Origin: Anseranas semipalmata
Lineage: Eukaryota; Chordata; Aves; Anseriformes; Anseranatidae
Direction: 5' to 3'
DNA length: 64,000 nucleotides
Assembly (NCBI GenBank): GCA_013399115.1
Contig: VXAA01004298.1
Coordinates: 533,460-597,459 of the forward strand
Part shown: positions 1-12,000 of the stretch, in pieces
Position numbering within the stretch: the first letter of the stretch is position 1
Layout of the letters: every line of letters starts with the position of its first letter
Notes under the pieces: generated by a model
What the model was told of the DNA's origin: nothing
Seen by the model: the letters and a program-made list of their open reading frames with translations, nothing else
The model's database searches: none
Translations under genes and position numbers: made by a program

Positions 1-1415
1 TTCTTTCAGAACTAACGCAATTTCAACAATGCAATTAAAAGAAGCATCAAGTAATCCCAAACTAATACCTATTTCTGTTCCCAAAACCCTTCACTAAAAT
101 CCTACAATTCCAGTCAACAGAGCTTCCCCTTGGGTTACAGGGAAACTTCTTTATATCCTGTCTACTTTATAGTTTTAATCAAGGTTTCCTACCAATTAGT
201 AAACTGTCTTACCAGCCTAAAGTTATAATTTATTTCTTTTTAATATTAAGTTAGTTGCACAGACTATTTAAGTGCTAAAAACAGTAACAGGACAGACTGA
301 AAACAAACCCTCTCCAGGCTAAAGAAGGTCATAAATGATGCAGCAAGAGAATGCAGTTTCTAGTTATCAGAAAATACAGAAAAAAAAAACATTATTGAAA
401 ATACATTTTAAAAATTTGCAGAAAACTAATACTATTATCTCTTTCTGTAAGAGCTTAGAAACAATTGACGATTTTCACTAAAATGTTTTGGGGTAGGGAG
501 TGAGACAAAAAAAGCTCATGCAGTACCAAATTTAAGGCAAAAACGTGCCAATTCTGACATAACTACCATGACAAGAACATCTCTCAGCCTTGGGAAGGAA
601 TTTATAAAGAAACGGAGCTCCTCACCCACCTCAGAACTGAAATGCCTAAAGATTCGGTATCCTCAAGTGAGATGTGAAATACACATATTTAAAGTCCTCC
701 TTATTTTCCTGTACATTGGCCTAAGAAAGGGGCTAGCAAGTCAGTCCCTGCAAAGCCGTGCAGAGTATTAGCACAACCAAGAGAAAGGAGTACGTCCAGT
801 AGAAGTGATGGAGGCAAACCCAACCCAAGAAACAGCTGCTCTAAGAAAAATTGGCTGTGCTATTCTGAGCTCTCTACAGACAAAGTAACTTGATTAGTCT
901 CTCTCTCTTTCTTAGAGTTACATCTATGGCAGAGTCACACACAGAAGGGTGGACAGTTCATGTACTTGTTCAACCACATGCAGAAAAAGCTATCAAAATG
1001 AAAATAGCATGCAAAATACAGACCAAAGGACTTCATTTCTTTTCTGTTACTACTCTAAGTCCTGACGGTAGATTTCCATTTCCCTAAAACAGTGTATGTG
1101 TTTCACTACTGATGCAAAAAATAATAAGCTAGAAAAAAAAACAAAGTAACACAAGATGTTAACAGGTCAAATTACGAAAATTCAGGTGCAAGTTCCATTG
1201 CAGAACGTCTAGCCACTAAATACATTAATAAGGATAACTTTAGTCATTGCCTTTTTAAAGCATAATAGAGGAAAAAAGATAATTTTCAATTAGCTTACTA
1301 AAGAGCTCTGTTAAGTCCAAACTATAAGAATTAGACCTCATGTCAGAGAATTTGAAAGCCAAAATTTAATATTAATATTCATCATATATTATATTGTATT
1401 ATACTGGAGACTTAC

Positions 1416-1580
1416 ATGAGAAGAGTAATTCTGCAGCAGTTGTGTGTGTTGTCTTAGTGCTGCTACAGGTTGGAGTACACTTCCAGTGGTTTACAGTCTG
1501 GTAGAAAAATCCACAGCAGTAAGAAAATCCATAAACTAACTTAAGTCCACCTAGGCCATAAATACTTTCATTGTAGGCCA
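1416..1580 (-). other. Splice-bracketed open frame, possible internal exon
   Basis: On the minus strand a ten-T tract followed by gtaacaacag makes a strong splice acceptor. A strong donor (ctcat/gtaagtct) follows 165 bases later. The segment is open in one frame: two bases complete a codon, 54 full codons follow, and one base is left, so it is a symmetric phase-1 exon. The peptide is aromatic- and cysteine-rich (contains SYCCGFFYQTVNHWKC). I do not recognise it. Both splice sites being strong is notable, but pseudo-exons of this quality are common in vertebrate introns, so this is a candidate only. Confidence 0.2.
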
Positions 1581-3781
1581 CTGTTGTTACAAAAAAAAAA
1601 TTATTCTATAGTGTATTGCTCATCTGCAGGCTACATATTCAAGACTGGATTAGAGAGTCCTAAATGAGATTATGAATGGACTGACTTATTGCTTGGAAGG
1701 CATGACTGCTTTCAGCTGTGGCAAAATATGCATATGTATTGTCCATAATGAGCCTTTCAAAAATCCCCCAGCCATGTATTTGTGTAATTGGAGCTATTTT
1801 GCTTTATGTCAATTACACATGAAGTCAAGAAGAAAATACCAAATAATTAAAGCACTGCTCACTAGTAACATGAAGTTGGCAGCTGTACGAATAGAAAAAA
1901 CACCATTACTTTATTTTCTGTAACACTAAAATACTGTTTCAAGTGTGCCTTACTCATCTGTAGGTTTCATGTAAACAAAAATACCAACAACAGACCAATA
2001 TTAATTATTTACCTTCACCACCACCCAGAGAGGGAATACCAGCTTCAGCTTTAACTTTATAGAAGTGCAAACTGCTCACTGAGGCTCAGCCAAGCCAGAA
2101 CTATGATCCTGTGGCTTTGTCTTTATAAAAACATATCAGAAAGACCAATGAGGAAAGCAATGTAGCAATACATGAATCACCATCCAACAGTAAATACAGG
2201 CCATGAATCACTGTTTCATCCGATATCTCTTACTGTGTTGATTACATGAAGTATAAAAACATTCTAACCCACTAATTTTTGGTGGATTATAAAACAGCAC
2301 ACTTCAAGGCTTCCAAAACAGAACTGGATTCTGAAGCTTAGCTATTGATGTTTTCTTAGTACAGTGTTCTCTCAACAGATTAGTGACTGTCATTACCAAA
2401 CCATGGATCAATGACTGGTAAGTTCCAGAGGACGAAAATTACATGTCAAACTTCTACAGGAAACAATAACTAAACACATGATTACATATTTCCGTGATCT
2501 TAATATACGATAGAAGATAAAAATGAAAATCACAGTCTAATACACAGCCACAAGTAAGCAAAACTGTGGATACATACAGGACAATGACAAGTGGAATGTG
2601 TGTGAGTGGGCAAGCAGATGAAGGACGTTGGATTTTTTTTTTTTTTAGGTCAATTAAAAAAAACAAGAACAAAAATAATGCATTTATAAACACAGACCCC
2701 TTCTTTTTAGTAGTTCTATACAGAGATTTTCCTCAAGTTATCCACATTTCACTGACTGTTCTATCAAAGCCATGTTACAAATTTATAAAATAGGAAAGTA
2801 CTTCTTTAAAATTTATTAGTCTGACAACATGATCTAGATTTGAACTTTCTAAAATGTATGCCAAAGGATACTCAGACCATATGGTAACCTTACAACAAGC
2901 TGGTTTTGTACATCTGCTGGCTTCTGCATGTCAAGTTCTCCAAATAATTTTACTTGTGTCTCTTCATCACACAAAATTAACGTAAGCAAACAATACAGTG
3001 ATCATGTTTAACTACACCTGGCATACTTCCAAACTTGTCAAATAGAGAGCCACTTCCCCTTTCTTAAAAACCAGACAAAACAAAAATCACCAGCTACCAG
3101 CTGTAACTCATTGAGGTAGCTTACTCTAACTTAAAGAGTTCAGAGTTATACGATGAGTTCTTATCTTATAGGAGTTGGTTATGCATGTAAAGAAGAGACT
3201 TTAAGCCCTGTCATAGTAGGCATTTAAGAAGTGGAGCTAGTTGAGGTTATGGACAGAGCAAAAGGCAGGACTCTGAATTAGTAATGAACCTGATTTATCT
3301 AGAAGTAATGTTTTCTCTGCTGTTAAGAGATGATCAAGGTGCAGTTGTAAATATCCTACAGGCTGAGAGAGACAAACCAACCTCCATTTGAAAAGCGTGA
3401 TTATGGACAAAAGCTGATATTCCAAACATCAGTTTTCAAATAAAAAAATCAATGAAATGTTTTTCAGTCAGAATTGCCCTCCATCTTTTCTTGCAAGAAT
3501 GCAGAAAACCTCTAAAACCTCCTTTTCTTTTAGCACCAAGTCTCCTCTTCGTATTCTCACAAGAGCAGTTCCTAAAAAGGAGAAGGTGAAGGCTCATGGG
3601 CAGTTGAAATGAGGGCTGGGAGCAGCGTATTTTTAATAAAAAGGTAAGAGAATTTATCAGCTATAGTGTGCAAAATCCATTGTCTTTGTTGGAAACTTTA
3701 GGATGTCAAATCTAATAAAAACTAGCAGCCCAGTTCTGGAAATATATGGGTTTGTAAACAGCGACAAATGGAAATAACAAT

Positions 3782-3821
3782 TATATATATAAATATTTAT
3801 AAATTATATATATATATATTT
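3782..3821. repeat. Imperfect TA-rich simple repeat
   Basis: About 40 bases of interrupted alternating T and A. It is low-complexity DNA and probably polymorphic in length. No function is implied. Confidence 0.8.
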
Positions 3822-6569
3822 TAGCTGTGAAACACAACTGCAAACTTTATCATGATACGGTGATGCCCTAAGTCTGAAGGCTAAACAAATAAATCACACA
3901 GCTACGTCTCCCTCTAGAGCACAGGTAGAATATGCACCCATCAGAGAGCACAAGATTTTCTTCTATGCAAGACACATTTTGTGAAACTAGTGGGACAGGT
4001 TACCATCAACATGAGAGCTCAGATCTGGACAAGGCATTTTAAATGTAAGGAAACGATGCCAAAAGAAACTGAGGCCTAGTAATAACAGGAATAAAACCCA
4101 CTAAAATACAGGCTCTTGAAAGTACTGAAAGACAACTTAAAAACAACAGAAGCTGAAAGCAAAATTCTGCATTAGACTCAACTGCAATGAGGAAATAAAG
4201 AACCTCCATCTCAGTCAGCAGCTGAAATGAAAGTGTGGGATGTTTTCTGCCTGTTTAATGACCAGATCTGGCACATGGAAAGAGGCCTGGAAAGCAGTGC
4301 TGTGCATCCACATGAAGTAAAAAATGCTGCAACCAACAGTTCTTGCATAGATGTTCCCACAGTGGCATGTACACACAAACAAGAACTCGAGAGAGAATTT
4401 ATGAAAACACTCAAGAGTGATGGCGGAATGTCTCCAGGTTCAGCCCTAGGCTGACTGAAGGAAAATATATGCCTTTCCTTCTTGACCATAACGCTGCTAC
4501 AGAATTGCCATTACAATCTGTCTATTGCTGAAGTTAATTTAGTCTGGACTTTAAAAGTTGATATGAACTCTGTACTAATTTGACTGCTGTTAGAGAAGCT
4601 GAAAGATGGGGTAGATAAAAAGCATCAGGTAGTGATACTTAAATATTCAATGCATAAATATTTAATTTGCATTTCTTCATATTTCTAACTGAATATGGAC
4701 TCAAGCTGACTTAGGAAGCCAGAAGTTAGAATACAGTTTCAAACTTCAAAACCTTCCTCATTAAATTCTATCTGGTGCCAGTGACCTAGTTTGTAGGTCT
4801 TTGAAAAGGTCTGTGACCCCTCGTTTTGAAGGAAGCCTTCCTTCTTTCACATAGCTGCTGCCACGAGCCTTGTTAGCCTAAAGCTCTCAGTGAAAGACAG
4901 AGAAGATACAGTGTGGAGAAGATATTAGGGTATATATTCTAATTTTTCAAAATCCATGTTATCCACTTAAATATCATCAACAGTAATCCCTAGTCCTACA
5001 ATTAAGCAGGGGAAAGAAAAAGAGTACGAACCATACTTCAGATCAATGCAGCGGCATTTTCCGTTGTAGACAGAATACATCCTGATAGGCAGTTACTGAT
5101 TTCAGCATGATGTTGTCGTTTCCTGGAGGCTTCCTCCCCCGCCATCTCCACCAGGATGAATACTTATTGGCGAGTTCAAGTACTACTCACTTCTGTCTTT
5201 AGATCCTGGTCACATTAATTATTTTGATATCAGTTGTTGAGTTTGACATTTATGTTGAAAATACACTTTAAAATTAAAACATGCTACTGGAATAAATGGT
5301 TTAACAGTTGCTGCTTTTTCAGTTCTATAGAAAGACTGCTGCATGGAAAAAAAGAGGCAGCATTTAAGAACTTTTATCCAAGCTCTTTGCTCATATCGTA
5401 AAAAGGCACAAACATTGTCTTATCTGACACTTCAAGGATATTCCCAACATTTGTAATAACAGTAAACCAGGTGGGACAAATCTCTGAAGAGTATAAAATA
5501 GAATATCCAATCTTTTCTAATTAGTTTCCAGAAATCTTTGTCTATTTCACATCTGCCTCCTCCATACACACTGTATTTCCCCCCAAAGTAAACCTTCAAC
5601 AGTTGTTACATTCTCAGGATAAAAAGAAATGTGACATCTGGATCCAAAGTTAGCCAGACGGCAGCTATTCATTGAGGACATAGAATTTCACTTTTCATTT
5701 GACCTGCTGTAATCCGTGATGCTAACCCAGTGATATGGGATGCTCTGCTTCTCTATTGTCTTCACTTGTGCCCCCTTCTTCCTTGTCTGGAGAAAGTTGA
5801 ATCACATTGGTTTGCTGCTCCACCCACTTGTCTATTGCTCAGAAGGTCAGATAAACTTTAACGTAGAGGAGTGGTAATTCAGAAATATAAAATCCATGAA
5901 AATAAAATTGGATTTGTTGGTACTTAAAATCTCTCATCCCTCCCATTTAGAGGATAAATAAATACACTTCAAGAGAAATAACGATTATAAGATTGCTGGA
6001 TGATGTCTAGAAAAAATGCTGAAGTCAATGTCTATATATACACCTATTTGAATACAAATATTAATTCCAGCAAAACTATCATAAGGCTTTAAAATATTTT
6101 CTATCATCTCTCCTGTATAAAGATGGTCTAAGTATTTTCTTTTTAACTTTATCTTTCACATACATAGCCCCAGACAAATTATTTCTTCTCAGAAGGTTTG
6201 AGATTTCATTCAGCTATTTTTTAGATATCTAAGATGTTAGAATGTATCTTCCTTTTTCATATACTTGGGGCATAATTTTATTGTCATTGCTACTATTAAA
6301 AAGGTACGGTTTAAAATATAAGAGTTTGTGTATCCTTCATGTAGAGTGTCCTGGCTTTAAATAGAGAAACTATGTGAGAGAAAATACTGAAAGAAGCATC
6401 ATGCTGAACAAATGCAGTAACTTCTGCTGAGACAATTAACCTGATAGCTTGACTAATGATATCATGGACAGAATTTGACATTTTAAGTACTTAATATGAA
6501 CATAAAAGTTAAATAGTTACATTTTTAAATGTAGAGGTACTCATTTTACTGTGATGAATGCCAAAGCTT

Positions 6570-6585
6570 GGGGGGGGGGGGGGGG
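6570..6585 (+). repeat. Homopolymer of 16 G
   Basis: An uninterrupted G run directly after ccaaagctt. Such tracts can fold into G-quadruplexes, are unstable in length, and are error-prone to sequence, so the exact length should not be trusted. Confidence 0.85.
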
Positions 6586-7269
6586 CAAGAATAAAACAAA
6601 AGGAAAAGGAAGGACCAGCAGCTAGCAAAATTCTATACTGAAAGTTAAGCCTGACCTCACTAAGACAATTTCCTGTTTAGAAGTAAAACATGCATACCCT
6701 CACATTGCCAAACCTACAGCCAGGAAATGAGAAGGACAGCTGCACATAATCAGTCTGAAGGAGACCACCACACCACAAAACGAGAACTTACTCTGGTACA
6801 GTCTGATTAGCTGTACTTGAACACTAGAAAATAATACGAAGAGAAAGCCTTGATTTGCTGAGTTTCAATTTTGCATATGTAACGCAACAACATATACTGC
6901 AGATACAAAATCTGTTTTTAAGCACTAAAAGAGCAATATCCAAAAATAAAATACATGGAAAATATTTGGTTTACTAAAATTTCCAATGTTCTTGAAATAC
7001 AAGAGAACACATTATTACTAAGAATAAGGGTTGTTAGATGAGCTCCTAAGGGTTATTTATGATAGAAAGGAGAAAAATCATAATGTAGGCAGAGAATAAT
7101 TTATAAAAACTCAATAATTTTAAAAAATCACAAATAGATCAGATGATGTACCAAAACAGCAAAAGACAGCTTAACATCTGTCTCAAGGTATTTGTAGCAC
7201 TGTCTCTAGAGTGTGGCTTAAAAGCTCCCATCAAATGTACTCAAAGCTGCCAGAATCCAGGTAGAAGTA

Positions 7270-8880
7270 ATCGTAGACGGAAAGAATACTATCAGAAATT
7301 ATATAAGGATAAGGAACAGATGAATGATATTGATTCAGCAGGTAAAACAGAACCACCACCATTATAGTCTAAAGCAGGACATACTGAAGAATGGAAAAGT
7401 TCAAACACAAGATGATGTGCCAATAAAGCTTCTCGTAGAGCAGCTGCAGCAGTGTCAATTTCTATACACATGAAGCCACGGGAAACTGGAGGACAACATC
7501 AATACACGTTCCATTACCTAAGAAACAATACTGGAAGAAGCATACAACTACAAACCAGTCCCATTGGTACTGCTTGGAAACAAGATCATTATTCTGGAAA
7601 GGATTCAAAGATTAAAAAGCAAACTCAGGATCAATGTGAATTGGTATGACGTACACTTGGAAGAGGCACAAGGGACACACCGCAGGACCGTGACCAGTCC
7701 CATTCAAATATTTCAGTAATCATCTCTCTTTTTTGTTGACTTCACTAAACCATTTGATTCAGTGGAAAATGATCAGTTATGGCTGATGATGCTTAAAATG
7801 GATTTTCCATCACACTTAGCCAAGGTACTGTATTAAACTTACTGCATTAATACATTTGCTGTAAAGAGTGGCTCTCAGACAATAAAGGTGTACAGGAAAA
7901 GGTTAGATGTATAATCCTATCCAGCATTCCAGCACAGATGACACAGAGGAAACCATTAAAGAATTTGAGAGAAGGTCTGCAGACTATGTCACATTGATTA
8001 CCAGACTGTCTGAGCATCCTAAAGTTGTTGTTGACACGATGTACTAGGAGCAGAGATTCTCAGTTACTTTAAGATTAAAACCAGAATACACATAAATAGA
8101 TTTATGGTTCTAGCGGAGGAGAATGAACATCAGTAGGTTGAAGAATTTTTGTATCTTGGTTCAATCACTGATCAAAGTAATTCCCATGAAAATGATACTT
8201 GAAGGGAATTAAGTAATAAAGAACCAAACAAGACAGGTGTATCGGTGCTCTGGGAAACAAAAAACAGGAGTCAGCTTGAAAAACAAAAATTCATGTTTTT
8301 GAAGACAATAGCCTGGAAAAAAAACCACACACACCTATGAGAGTTAGAGGTTGAGAAAAAAAAAAAAAAAAAAAAGAGAGATTCACAGATTGCATTTTGA
8401 ATATTGCTCGATTTACAGAAAAGCTGCAGGAATTCCCAGGAAGATTTTTGGTGGGAGGTAATAATGTGAGACCAAATATAGCCAGCCCAGATTCCACAGG
8501 TGCTGCAACTACATTTCAGCAATAGCAAAAATATTTTACCTGGATGTTAAAAAAGATTGGTATTACAGAAGACCCATCAGTATTAACAGAGGAAACTACA
8601 AAATATGGTCACGTGATCAGGAAAAAAAAACAACCAACAGAAGATAACAATTTTAGAATGTATTGAAAGGAAGAACAAGAGTACAGATAAAATATATAGA
8701 CTACTGGATTTACCTGCAAGTCAAGCAAGTGAAATGAGTGGCAAAAAAGAGAAACAGCTGTGGAAAGAACTACTTTATCCTGATATAAAGCTAAGGAGAA
8801 TTCATACGGATAAGAAAATTCTTCAGAAAGAACTGCACCCAGAAGCCTCACAAAACTGTGAAGTCCTTAACTAAGAAGTA
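7270..8880 (+). mobile_element. Decayed non-CR1 LINE reverse transcriptase (pseudogene)
   Basis: Once encoded the reverse transcriptase of a non-LTR retrotransposon that copies its RNA into chromosomal DNA. Translating all three + frames gives conserved RT blocks in the correct order. EYYQKLYKDK lies near 7286. DDVPIKLLVEQLQ is at 7411, a DxxPxE-like block. YNYKPVPLVLLGNKIIILER starts at 7543, matching the usual NYRPI-L--GKI-ERI segment. FVDFTKPFDSVENDQLW is at 7732, the domain with the first catalytic Asp. ADYVTLI is at 7979, a ruined (Y/F)ADD box whose second Asp is Tyr. VEEFLYLGS is at 8137, followed by YGHVIRKKK at 8604. The last two blocks occur at the C-terminus of RTE-like and related LINEs and are absent from CR1. 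Many stops, frameshifts and a 20-A insertion at 8356 show long neutral decay. No endonuclease domain is visible, so the copy is 5' truncated or unrecognisable there. Clade assignment is inference. Confidence 0.72.
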
Positions 8881-8975
8881 ACTTTTCTTCTTCAGTCTTC
8901 TTAATCAGCTATAAAAAAATGCAACTTGGTCATCCAGTTGATCTGATCACATGACAAAATTCTATATTGCACAGA

Positions 8976-9033
8976 GATAGCTGTGCTGGCATGGACACTC
9001 ACCGCAGGATAGCTATGCTGGCGTGGAGGCTCA
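8976..9033. repeat. Imperfect 26-base direct repeat, two copies
   Basis: Copies at 8976-9001 and 9008-9033 share gatagct-tgctggc-tgg and the ending ctca, with 22 of 26 positions identical, at a 32-base period. They lie about 100 bases beyond the last recognisable protein block of the LINE relic and could be its 3' tail or an independent local duplication. Confidence 0.7.
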
Positions 9034-12000
9034 TATAGGTTAATGCAGTTTGCTCCTTGGCAGACCCAGTAAGCTTATGTGGAAAAGCAAATTCTCTGCA
9101 ATTTTCTGTTGTCATGCTATTTTACAGGCATGGCTTTTGGCTTTACATTTTACCTAACTTTTCCCTATTGTTTTTTCATTATATTGGTGAGCTTTATATC
9201 CACAAACAACAGTTTAAAAAAACCGAGAATAGTATACATGATGAAACAGCGTAATGATAGTGGGAGTTTTCTGAAATCAGTTAAATTCTAAAGCCTACAC
9301 TCAGCTTCAAATAATTTTGCTGTTGCAGGCAGGACTGAATATCATACAACTTTTAGTTCTCAACATTTTATGATCCTTTAAATTCTTAAGTATCCCACAA
9401 GCTGTTTATGAATGGTTAGTTGAACACTTTGTGAGTTACTTCATTGGAAAGATGAATTGTATCATGTTTCACATACTATACCTTGCTTTTAACTATAAAG
9501 CTCAATCAAATATTTCAATTAAACAGTTTTTTTCTTTTCAGTGACAGCACTATACAGCCAATCTGTCTCACACTCAAATTTGAGCATATTGATGCAACAA
9601 ATCAATCACTTTCCACACAGATACAGAAGACAAAGAGGCAGCTTGTGTGTTTAACCATGTCAGAGTGCAGGTTACCTTCTTAAAAGAAACCAACCAAAAA
9701 ATTGCAATGCACAGGTTTAGTTTCAAAGCCACAGAACAGAATAGTTTTCTCTAACTACAGATACATCCCATATAAAAGTATTCATTAATGCATGTATATA
9801 TCGTCTATATGCATCCCTGTAGGTATAAATTTTATACAACATATACATAAGTTTGTAGGAAATCCTTTTACATGACTTAATCACTGAAGTATTAAATAAC
9901 ATTTAATTCAATTAAATCAATAGTATTTTATAGTGATAAGGTGGTTCAAAGCAGTTTGTATTTCCTACATTACAACTGATACTTCCAAGATTGTTTTTCC
10001 TTCATTACATTCAAATGTATCAGAATTGTGTCAGTTATTTGGAGCAAGCAGTCTCAGCTATACCATGGACACGTTGAAAGAATTCATGTTAATTTTTATG
10101 GACAACTTTCTATTAGAGTACTAATTTGGCCGGAGTTTTAGCCATTATTTGCACTTAGCATGACTATTCAATTTATTTATAACTGGGCAAATAAGTTCTA
10201 ACCTCATTTCTATCAATGTCTGGAACAGTTCCAGTAAAGTAAAATCAGTTACCTCTTGTTTATATACCAGCGTAACAAAAGCAGATTTTATGCCAGGAAT
10301 TTAACCATAAACTACACCAAAGCTAGTCAACTCTTTTAGCGTTACAGTTTCTTATGAATTATATGTGTATATCATGAAAAAATATTTCAGCTTATCTTCA
10401 GTAACATGTTTGAATGGAATCATGTGAGAAGAGCGTATGTAGGCATAGTCTCAGGCCAAGCTGTAAGGAAAAGAGTAACAGGCTATCATGACTACAGGTC
10501 TCAAGGGCAGAAGAAAAAAAACAGGTTAACTACTTCTTAATGACCTATTAATATAGTCCATTTATTCTGTTTGTTCTGCATTCAGGAATGTATTTAAGCA
10601 ATTACCTAGATTCAAATACGTTAATAGCCTCATTAAATTCTGTGGGCCTGTTCTCATACTAGTCATTTTAAACATATAGTTGATTTGGGGCCAGAGACAA
10701 GTCAGCACAGGGTAGGTTATGAAAGTACAGAACTAAGAATAATTTTCTTATCTCTCAAAGGCAAGACATTCAACAAGGTGAGCAAATCATGGGTGGGAAT
10801 GAAGCTGTAGTGGATCCTGATTACTTTCTAGGAAGTACAGCTGTATGAAAGAAAATACCTAAAACAAGAAATATACAGGCAACGAGATTTCATGCTACAA
10901 GCAATTTATACGCAATATGGTAAGCTTCCTTTCTTTTAGATGCAATATGATAATTATTTCAAAAGAAAACCACATTCCTTAACTACCCTGCAGCAAGCTA
11001 ATTGGTTAATCCAATAAGAAAGCAGACAACAAAAAGTTTCTTCATCTCCTAAAATTAAAATGAACAAATGTGACAAGGCAGGTGTGAGACAAATGAGCAA
11101 GCATCAGGATAAAAACACCTTGTAAATGAAAAGCAGCAAAAATTAGTAAAGAGAAGTATTTTTTATTAAATTTTTAGAATGCAGGAAATGTGATAAGCTG
11201 TATGAACTTTTTTTTTTTAAACACCTGTTCTTCTAAAACAAATTTTCTCTTGTCTCTGTTTCTGATAATTCAGAAGTTTTATGCGTTTAAAGAAAAATTA
11301 TTCTAGGGGGTACAATGATCCTTATCTTCATATTTATGTATTTGTACATAACAATCCCTCAAGGATACTGCAGTCATGGTATGTCTTCTAAATGGCAGTT
11401 GCTAGAATGAAAATAAAAATGCCAACTAAGGATTTTACAGCAGAAAAAGGTTTATAGAAAAAAAAAATCAAGAGGTTATTTGCGATGTGTAGTTTGTCGA
11501 TAAATTCACAGCACAGGTAGGCACAAGCAATGCAAGCTCAAAGCTAGAGACATTTTAGCCCTAGCAGTGTTCTGAGTAGCACACATATCCTACAACGATA
11601 AGTGCTCTCGAATACAAGTGGAGCTCAACCCCAGACCCCTGATTATGTCCTTGCAGAAATCCAAGGCAGAACAGAAAGACAACAGGATTATAAAAATACA
11701 TGTAACGATAGGCCTTCTCAAAAAAATGTCCAGGTAAGCTGAAGTAACATCTCTCTTTTTTTGCACTTTGTTCAAAAGCATATATGGATGACTGTTACCA
11801 GGATACACCTAACCTGCCTAGATTACAAACGTGAAGATTTCACAGCAGAACAGCAACTGGAAAAATCACCTTTGAGAGAGCTGTATCATGCCCAGTACTC
11901 TTCAGATAGCATAGCGCTTAGAGAAGGCGTGTACAAAACTTCAGACAGATCTTGGGAATACAGACATTCATCAGTGATGCTCTGAGGTTGCCTGTATTCT

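Larger units (their letters stand above)
1..7269. other. Unassigned A+T-rich DNA
   Basis: I see no gene that can be defended in this stretch. All open frames are short and resemble no family I know. It contains simple A+T tracts, a 16-G run, and one splice-bracketed minus-strand frame at 1416-1580, listed separately. A second pair of minus-strand splice signals brackets a 32-base segment near 6792-6823 (acceptor ending ttattttctag, donor gtaagttct), too short to interpret. No CpG-rich promoter-like segment is visible. Intron or intergenic DNA is the simplest reading. Confidence 0.6.
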
